Made by a program: the position numbers and the translations under genes | Assembly (NCBI GenBank): GCA_019894795.1 | Contig: JAGXNV010000005.1 | Coordinates: forward strand, 1-37,206 | Reading direction: 5' to 3' | DNA from: Candidatus Heimdallarchaeota archaeon | Lineage (GTDB): Archaea; Asgardarchaeota; Heimdallarchaeia; Heimdallarchaeales; Heimdallarchaeaceae | DNA length: 37,206 nucleotides | The notes under the pieces: generated by a model | Seen by the model: only the letters and a program-made list of their open reading frames with translations | What the model was told of the DNA's origin: nothing | Databases searched by the model: none | Shown here: positions 32,591-37,206 of the stretch, piece after piece | Layout: each line of letters begins with the position of its first letter | Position numbering within the stretch: the first letter of the stretch is position 1

Positions 32591-32691
32591 AAATTACTTC
32601 TAAATGCAACTTAAATAAAGATTGTCTGTCATAAACAAGTGATATCCTTGAATAATCGAAAAGTATTTTTTTCCAGTTGGATACAGTATTA

Positions 32692-33093
32692 ATGGAGATA
32701 CTAGAGATGAGAAGAGAAAATTATCAAGAATCATATGTATCTGAATTGATAGATGAAGAGGATGACACTGATCACCTTGATGGATTAGATGAGATTGAAT
32801 TTGAGATAGACCAGGAGTTATATGAATTGGGATTAGATAAAAACAAGAGACATGTTACATCTGAAAAGGGAGATAAGATGACATTTAGGCTTCTATTTGC
32901 AATCGTATTATCAATTATTTTTTTAGTAATCACTCCTCTAACAGCGAAACAGATTAGTCTACAAATTTATTGGTGGGCACCTATGATTGCAGCTTTTGTG
33001 GGTGCTTTAGTCGGAGCATATATTGGTTCAATATTTGATGCTTTTAACTCTAATCTACCTAGTAAAAGGGATAAAATAGATGTACAAAAGTAA
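32692..33093 (+). CDS. Acidic protein with two C-terminal membrane helices
   Basis: The product of 133 residues has a highly acidic N-terminal half (DEEDDTDHLDGLDEIEFEID) and two hydrophobic segments near residues 64-82 and 90-112 with a Gly-rich GALVGAYIGS. It is unrecognised. ATG 32692 is preferred over TTG 32677, though neither has a good ribosome-binding site. The acidic half would face the cytoplasm by the positive-inside rule if the KDK-rich tail is inside. Confidence 0.55.
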   Translation: MEILEMRRENYQESYVSELIDEEDDTDHLDGLDEIEFEIDQELYELGLDKNKRHVTSEKGDKMTFRLLFAIVLSIIFLVITPLTAKQISLQIYWWAPMIAAFVGALVGAYIGSIFDAFNSNLPSKRDKIDVQK

Positions 33094-33146
33094 ATTCTTT
33101 TGAATCACCTTTTATAGCTGAAATATCATATATTACACTGATTCAC

Positions 33147-34037
33147 ATGGGGAGACAGAAATATTCTCTTTTACTATTATTGTTATGTTTTAGTTTTTAT
33201 TATTCAACTGATGTAATAGTTGCAGCCAAAAACTACACAATTGATGCTCAGGATAGTATAATACTTACTTACGAAGAATCATCAGAGAGTGTAGTTATTT
33301 TATATTGTGAGAACTATGAAGGCAGCAGGTTTCATGTTGAGATAAAAAATTTGAGTAACATGATTCTAGCCTCAAGATATAATTACACACAAGGTATACA
33401 CTTATCTTTCATTAAAGAAGGTGAATATACTATTACTTTAACTAACCCTAACAATGAAGAAATAGAAATCAAGGTAGAACAAAATTCTTTTCCAGTTGTA
33501 ATGAATTCAAATATTGAGGGATACTCACACAATGATGACCTCTACTGTTGGAGTTTTAATTCTGTAGAAGAATCATATGGAGTTATATTTCCGATAAGCA
33601 CTATAAAATTAAAATACTACGAACTTTTTTTTATTGTTGAAAATATTGATGTTTCAAGTAATATTTGGCTCTCATACGAGAATCCAATAACTGAATCAGA
33701 TTGGGCAGATCATCTTGATCCAATAAGCTATTCAAAAAATGGTAAAGTATCAGTTAAAGTTGAGGATGGGATGAATTGGCTAATTACTGATTTATCCATT
33801 GCAAGTGATTATGACGTGTTAGTTATCCTTTATGATGCACCTGTATTCACAACAGTTGGTAAGGTTCTAGTAGGTATCGCTGCATCTGGCGCGGCAATTG
33901 CTTTGTTATTAGTTTATTACGACCCTCTTAAATTCAGAAAACGCAAAGTTGATGGTAAATCATATGATAAGATCAAGAGTGATTATGAATCAACTGAAAA
34001 TATGTCAGTGAAAGTTAAAGAATTATTTAATGAATAG
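33147..34037 (+). CDS. Type-I membrane protein with signal peptide, unknown function
   Basis: It starts with a GRQK head and an LLLLLLCFSFYYS hydrophobic core, a signal peptide with a probable cleavage near VIVAAKN. The extracellular part (about 200 residues) is beta-rich with sequons NYT, NLS and NYT. Near residue 240 the membrane helix VGKVLVGIAASGAAIALLLVYY is followed by a basic cytoplasmic tail of about 45 residues (FRKRKVDGKSYDK). The plan resembles the surface protein at 21.4 kb but the sequences are not clearly related. Start ATG 33147 lies behind an A/T-rich element. Confidence 0.65.
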   Translation: MGRQKYSLLLLLLCFSFYYSTDVIVAAKNYTIDAQDSIILTYEESSESVVILYCENYEGSRFHVEIKNLSNMILASRYNYTQGIHLSFIKEGEYTITLTNPNNEEIEIKVEQNSFPVVMNSNIEGYSHNDDLYCWSFNSVEESYGVIFPISTIKLKYYELFFIVENIDVSSNIWLSYENPITESDWADHLDPISYSKNGKVSVKVEDGMNWLITDLSIASDYDVLVILYDAPVFTTVGKVLVGIAASGAAIALLLVYYDPLKFRKRKVDGKSYDKIKSDYESTENMSVKVKELFNE

Positions 34038-34072
34038 TATTATAGAAAAAAGTAGAAAGAAAAAAAATAAAT

Positions 34073-34456
34073 TTATTCAACTTTTACTTCTTTTTCAAAT
34101 TTCCAGAAACCATGTATATTGCAGTAAGAGGTAGCTATGAGTTTACCAGTCTTTTCAGTTTTAAGATGAAAAACTGCAAAAGGTTCAGAGTAAACACCAC
34201 TTGTATCAGGACCCTTTATTGAAGCACCGTGTGCATCAAAATTAACCAATCCAATTTGATAGGGATATTTCTCATCCTCTGGCCAAAACATAAGTTTTAT
34301 CCATGAGATGTGATGTTCTGTCTTATTTGGGTGAGCGATCTCTTTCCCAACACTAACTGTTATGGGAGTTTTTTCACCGCTCTTTACTATCTCAGCAACT
34401 TCAATTACTGGCACATGTTTTTCTGTTTTCCAATCAGCTGTTCCGTATATTTCCAT
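34073..34456 (-). CDS. Superoxide reductase (neelaredoxin type)
   Basis: The enzyme reduces superoxide to hydrogen peroxide without making oxygen, protecting anaerobes. The one-domain 127-residue protein has the catalytic EKHVP (Glu12, Lys13, His14), further iron ligands His42 and His48 in AHPNKTEHHISW, and the final Cys112 and His115 in SYCNIHGFW. The N-terminal desulforedoxin domain is absent, so it is the class II type. AGGTGAG lies five bases before the ATG. It is monocistronic. Confidence 0.95.
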   Translation of the reverse strand: MEIYGTADWKTEKHVPVIEVAEIVKSGEKTPITVSVGKEIAHPNKTEHHISWIKLMFWPEDEKYPYQIGLVNFDAHGASIKGPDTSGVYSEPFAVFHLKTEKTGKLIATSYCNIHGFWKFEKEVKVE

Positions 34457-34561
34457 TATTACTCACCTAGATAAGATAGACATCTAACTATAAATAAATT
34501 TCTTGGAAGAACAAAAAAATATTTCAGACCTAAAGTAAAATAAAAAGGAATAACGAAAGTA

Positions 34562-34993
34562 CTATTCGTTTTCAAGGACAGTTGGTTCTAGAGGGAAGGA
34601 TTCCTTTTTTTGAGCAGATGATCCAGATTGATGTTCAGATATATCACTCTCAACTTCTTTTAACTCTATTTCAAGCTGAACAATCTCTTCTTCAACCTTA
34701 ATGGCTCTTCTCTCGAAATCTCGAATCTTATATTCTTTTTCGGCAATATTCGCTTCTTTCTTTTTAGCATTAACTTCACTTTTTAGAGCTTTATCATTTA
34801 GACCTTTAGCTTCAAAGTCAAGTTTATCGAGCAATTGTTCCTCTCTTTCTCTATTATCTCTAGCTTTCTTCTTCTGTTGTTCTGCTCTTTTTTTCTTAAA
34901 ATCCTGCAAGTTGCCTAATTTTTTGAAAATGTCCTCTTCAACTTCATGTTTTTTTTCTAGAAGTTTAAAATAATGAACGTTCGATTCACTCAT
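34562..34993 (-). CDS. Coiled-coil protein
   Basis: The ORF track's start at 35065 adds a non-conserved hydrophobic stretch; ATG 34993 gives MSESNVHYFKLLEKKH and lies 28-35 bases after a CTTAAAAAC TATA-like element, fitting a leaderless transcript. The 143-residue protein is almost wholly Lys/Glu-rich heptads (KKRAEQQKKKARDNREREEQ, KKEANIAEKEYKIRDF, EEEIVQLEIELKEVE), ending in a short acidic disordered tail. It was not recognised; a structural, possibly ESCRT-like or scaffold role is imaginable but unsupported. Confidence 0.65.
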   Translation of the reverse strand: MSESNVHYFKLLEKKHEVEEDIFKKLGNLQDFKKKRAEQQKKKARDNREREEQLLDKLDFEAKGLNDKALKSEVNAKKKEANIAEKEYKIRDFERRAIKVEEEIVQLEIELKEVESDISEHQSGSSAQKKESFPLEPTVLENE

Positions 34994-35182
34994 ATTAATC
35001 CATATTAATAGGAGGGGGATTGTTTTTAAGGTTATAGAAATGAGGGAAAAATGAATGCTAATCACACGTCTACATTGGTTAGAAGTTCATGAATAAATGA
35101 AGATAGAAAAGAAAAATTTAAGAAGAAAAGCAAGTGAAAGAGAATAAGTGAAAGAGTGTAAACTCAAACACTAACAAAAAAT
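34994..35182. other. Intergenic region upstream of tRNA-Tyr
   Basis: It contains the promoter-like element of the coiled-coil gene at its left end, and two copies of AAGTGAAAGAG (near 35133 and 35146) that form a short direct repeat before the tRNA. Nothing else is seen. Confidence 0.35.
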
Positions 35183-35306
35183 CGGGCCTTAGCTCAGTGG
35201 CTTAGAGCTCTCGGCTGTAGTCAGAAGACACCCTTGTGAGCAATGATCAAGGCGTCAGCCGGTGGTAACCGAGCGGTCCCGTGTTCAAATCACGGAGGCC
35301 CGACCA
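35183..35306 (+). tRNA. tRNA-Tyr (anticodon GTA) with a 47-base intron
   Basis: The acceptor arm CGGGCCT pairs with AGGCCCG (35296-35302); the D-stem is GCTC/GAGC, the anticodon stem CTCGG/CCGAG, and the T-stem CCGTG/CACGG with loop TTCAAAT. Discriminator A and CCA are encoded. The C1:G72 pair is the archaeal/eukaryal tyrosine identity element. The anticodon GTA is at 35217-35219. The intron is 35221-35267, after position 37, and folds as GAC-ac-CCTTG/CAAGG-c-GTC. The 3-base bulges expected at both splice sites (AGT and TAA) are present, but the helix between them is mostly G-U. Confidence 0.92.
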
Positions 35307-35320
35307 CTCTCTTATTTTTT

Positions 35321-36076
35321 TTAACTCTTCCTTCCTATTGCAGTAAAAACTGGGATGAAAATAGTCCGTCTATTTTGATTTATCAAATCCTTCTCTTTTC
35401 TAACAAGTTGATCAAATTCCTTCTGAGATATCAAGTCAGCGTTAAGGATTCGTTTCCATTCTTCTTCTATATTGCACAACAAATTTTCTTGATTCCAAGT
35501 TTGGGCTATAACTGATACTTCTGTTTTAAAACCAGCAGATTCAAAGTAAGACAAGATTTTCCTTCCAGCTAAAGGATCAGCTCCTTCTTCCCTTAAGTAT
35601 TCGATGTGCTTCTTACCAAGATTCATTTCAGGATATTCAACCCATCCACCATAATCTGGTTCTGCTAAAGCTGCAACATGTCCTTTCTTTTTACATACCC
35701 TGTATATTTCTTTCATTGCTTTAATTGGGTTCTTAACCCACAGTAATAGATATTGAAAGACTACAACATCATACTTATTATCCTTCAGAGTAAGATTTTC
35801 AACATTTTCTACAAAGAATTCCACATCATCTACTCTTTTCTTAGCAACTTCAATCATTTCTTCGTCAGAATCTATAGAAGTAATTTTTGCAGATGTCCTT
35901 TTCCTTAACTCCTTTGTTATTGTGCCCATTCCACACCCAATTTCCAAAATATGTTTAGCTTTTGTTAGACCAATTTTCCTGTAAATTTCATTACGAAAAA
36001 AAAGGGTCCAAGAAGCTTGACGCTCAAACTGTTCTTCTATTTCAGGACCCCAATCAACTCGAGTATCTTTATTCAT
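35321..36076 (-). CDS. Class I SAM-dependent methyltransferase
   Basis: Motif I is ILEIGCGMGTITKEL near residues 42-56, followed by SIDSDEEMIEVAKKR (the acidic residue binds the SAM ribose), ENVENLTLKDNKYDVVVFQY and YRVCKKKGHVAALAEPDYGGW. The overall plan is a UbiE/Methyltransf_11 type enzyme of about 250 residues. I start at ATG 36076; the GTG at 36085 is three codons longer. The radical SAM gene lies upstream on the same strand with 25 bases between, so the two may act in one pathway. Confidence 0.88.
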   Translation of the reverse strand: MNKDTRVDWGPEIEEQFERQASWTLFFRNEIYRKIGLTKAKHILEIGCGMGTITKELRKRTSAKITSIDSDEEMIEVAKKRVDDVEFFVENVENLTLKDNKYDVVVFQYLLLWVKNPIKAMKEIYRVCKKKGHVAALAEPDYGGWVEYPEMNLGKKHIEYLREEGADPLAGRKILSYFESAGFKTEVSVIAQTWNQENLLCNIEEEWKRILNADLISQKEFDQLVRKEKDLINQNRRTIFIPVFTAIGRKS

Positions 36077-36101
36077 TTGAGCCACTCACATTTACTTTAG
36101 G

Positions 36102-37181
36102 TTAAGAGAAAGATTCTTTACAAATATTTGTAGGAGCGTCGTAATTGAGAGGGCATCCTCCTCCGCAAATCTCTTTCTCTGGACAATCAACACATTCATC
36201 AGGTAAATATTTCAAATTTCTCAGCTTCTTAGCTAATTTGTTATTCCATATTCTTTTCCACTTAGTTGTTAAGATATTGCCAAGTGGTTCGAAGTAGCTC
36301 TGACATGGTAAAACCATCCCATCTGGTTCTATAGCCATTGCAATATGAGCAGCTGTACATTGCTTCAACCCCAATCCTTTCTCAATTGGATTGAAGTCAC
36401 AATATCTTGTTGGGCTGTACCAGAGGAAGCTCATATCTTTATCTTCTGCTTTTTTCATTATGCGGGTTACAACATCATCTAATGTTTCCACAGAAAGAGC
36501 GAAATCTTCTTGCTTTCCTCCACCTGATTTTATAATTCCGTTAGCTGCAAAATGATCAATACCTAGTGAGTCCAGGAATTCTATGGTCTTTTCTATATCC
36601 CTTGTGTTATATGGAGTAAGAGTAGTGTTTGTCATAATATAGACCGGAGTAGGAACAATATTCTTTAATCCTGCAACAGTGTCTTTCCAAGCTCCTTTCG
36701 ATGCACACAACTCATCATGAAGCTTCTCATCATGACTTTCAATAGTAATTTGGAAGTGATCAATACCCGCTGTAACTAGTGCATCTACAAGTTTCTTGTC
36801 TTTGAAAGCTCTTCCATTTGAAATAATGCCTGTAATAATGCCTAGATCCTCAGCGTATTCAACAAGTTCTGGTAAATCTTTTCTTAAAGTCGGTTCTCCA
36901 CCAGTAAAGGTAACATGGGGAACACCAATCTCCCATAAATTATCAAGAACTTGTTTCCACTCTTCAGTGCTTAATTCAGTTATTTCTCTTTTATGTTCAA
37001 CATAACATTTAGTGCATTTGTTATTGCATTTGTAGGTCAATGCCAGATCCATACGTAATGGAGCAGAAAAATGAGTATCGAGTAATGAACTAATATCTTG
37101 TGATAGATGTTGAACAGGATCAATGTCTGGTTTAGTAAGAAGATCTAGTATCGATGTTTTGAATTGTACTAAATCATTCAT
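36102..37181 (-). CDS. Radical SAM enzyme with SPASM-type C-terminus
   Basis: The 359-residue protein has the radical SAM cluster motif CNNKCTKC (Cys52, 56, 59), GGEPTLR for SAM contact, and a C-terminal auxiliary cluster region with CTAAHIAMAIEPDGMVLPCQ followed by CVDCPEKEICGGGCPL, a SPASM-like arrangement. Such enzymes modify peptides, proteins or cofactors (PqqE, anSME and AhbD are relatives). The start ATG has AAGGTT eight bases upstream. The methyltransferase gene downstream is probably co-transcribed. No precursor-peptide-like small ORF was found between the two; anything upstream of the window is not visible. Confidence 0.9.
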   Translation of the reverse strand: MNDLVQFKTSILDLLTKPDIDPVQHLSQDISSLLDTHFSAPLRMDLALTYKCNNKCTKCYVEHKREITELSTEEWKQVLDNLWEIGVPHVTFTGGEPTLRKDLPELVEYAEDLGIITGIISNGRAFKDKKLVDALVTAGIDHFQITIESHDEKLHDELCASKGAWKDTVAGLKNIVPTPVYIMTNTTLTPYNTRDIEKTIEFLDSLGIDHFAANGIIKSGGGKQEDFALSVETLDDVVTRIMKKAEDKDMSFLWYSPTRYCDFNPIEKGLGLKQCTAAHIAMAIEPDGMVLPCQSYFEPLGNILTTKWKRIWNNKLAKKLRNLKYLPDECVDCPEKEICGGGCPLNYDAPTNICKESFS

Positions 37182-37206
37182 AAGTTGAACCTTGTCTACT
37201 CTATAT

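Noticed and set aside
35130-35160. Direct repeat AAGTGAAAGAG before the tRNA as a CRISPR or attachment site
   Set aside because: Only two short copies without spacer regularity, no cas or integrase gene nearby; likely purine-rich chance repetition.

Overview
The window reads as chromosomal DNA of an AT-rich, probably anaerobic archaeon, most likely an Asgard (Promethearchaeota) lineage. Archaeal signs are a Fap7-type kinase, bifunctional FBP aldolase/phosphatase, ArvA/ArvB-type GTPase operon, DUF302, superoxide reductase, an F420-type (Ddn-like) reductase, a tRNA-Tyr with a C1:G72 pair and an intron after position 37, and many leaderless genes with TATA-like boxes. The Asgard assignment is inference. 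It rests on a Ras-superfamily GTPase with an MglA-like G3 motif, a TPR protein with a longin/roadblock-like tail, HEAT and coiled-coil proteins, type-I membrane glycoprotein candidates, and a bacterial-type PlsY acyltransferase.

Layout. 1-2.6 kb: 3' part of an ArvA-like GTPase plus ArvB/DUF2073, convergent Fap7 kinase, then a Cys-rich AbrB-type regulator and arsenite methyltransferase ArsM. 2.6-9 kb: PlsY, a phosphohexomutase, a Cys-cluster/coiled-coil protein, and a sugar-phosphate block: FBP aldolase/phosphatase, a class I FBPase-like protein and a class II aldolase. 9-18 kb: small membrane proteins, an aldo/keto reductase with a clear hairpin terminator, an MFS (GPH-like) transporter overlapping a TIM-barrel sugar isomerase/epimerase-like gene, a double-YCII protein, DUF302, an E2-like acyltransferase, GNAT and acyl-CoA dehydrogenase. 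17.8-20.1 kb: divergent ArsR / ArsP-like permease / thioredoxin cassette with a palindromic operator candidate. 20.1-21.2 kb: a decayed GTPase fragment followed by its intact paralogue. 21.4-26.3 kb: a surface protein, two methyltransferases (one fused to zinc ribbons), a GNAT gene broken by an in-frame TAA, exonuclease III and a 41-codon small ORF. 26.3-37.2 kb: a second GPH-like transporter, a HEAT protein, twin small zinc proteins, TPR-longin-like protein, membrane proteins, Ddn-like reductase, superoxide reductase, coiled-coil protein, tRNA-Tyr, a methyltransferase and a SPASM radical SAM enzyme.

How it may work together: ArsM makes methylarsenite, and ArsP-type permeases are known to export methylarsenite, so the two arsenic loci about 16 kb apart may form one methylate-and-export route. 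The sugar-phosphate block carries both an archaeal and a bacterial-style solution for the FBP step. No CRISPR array, insertion sequence, prophage or rRNA was seen. The strongest unusual observations are the GTPase pseudogene at the edge of the ars cassette, the TAA-split GNAT gene, the twin zinc proteins beside the TPR-longin-like protein, and the ArvA/ArvB operon outside the Euryarchaeota in which it was described (if the host assignment holds).
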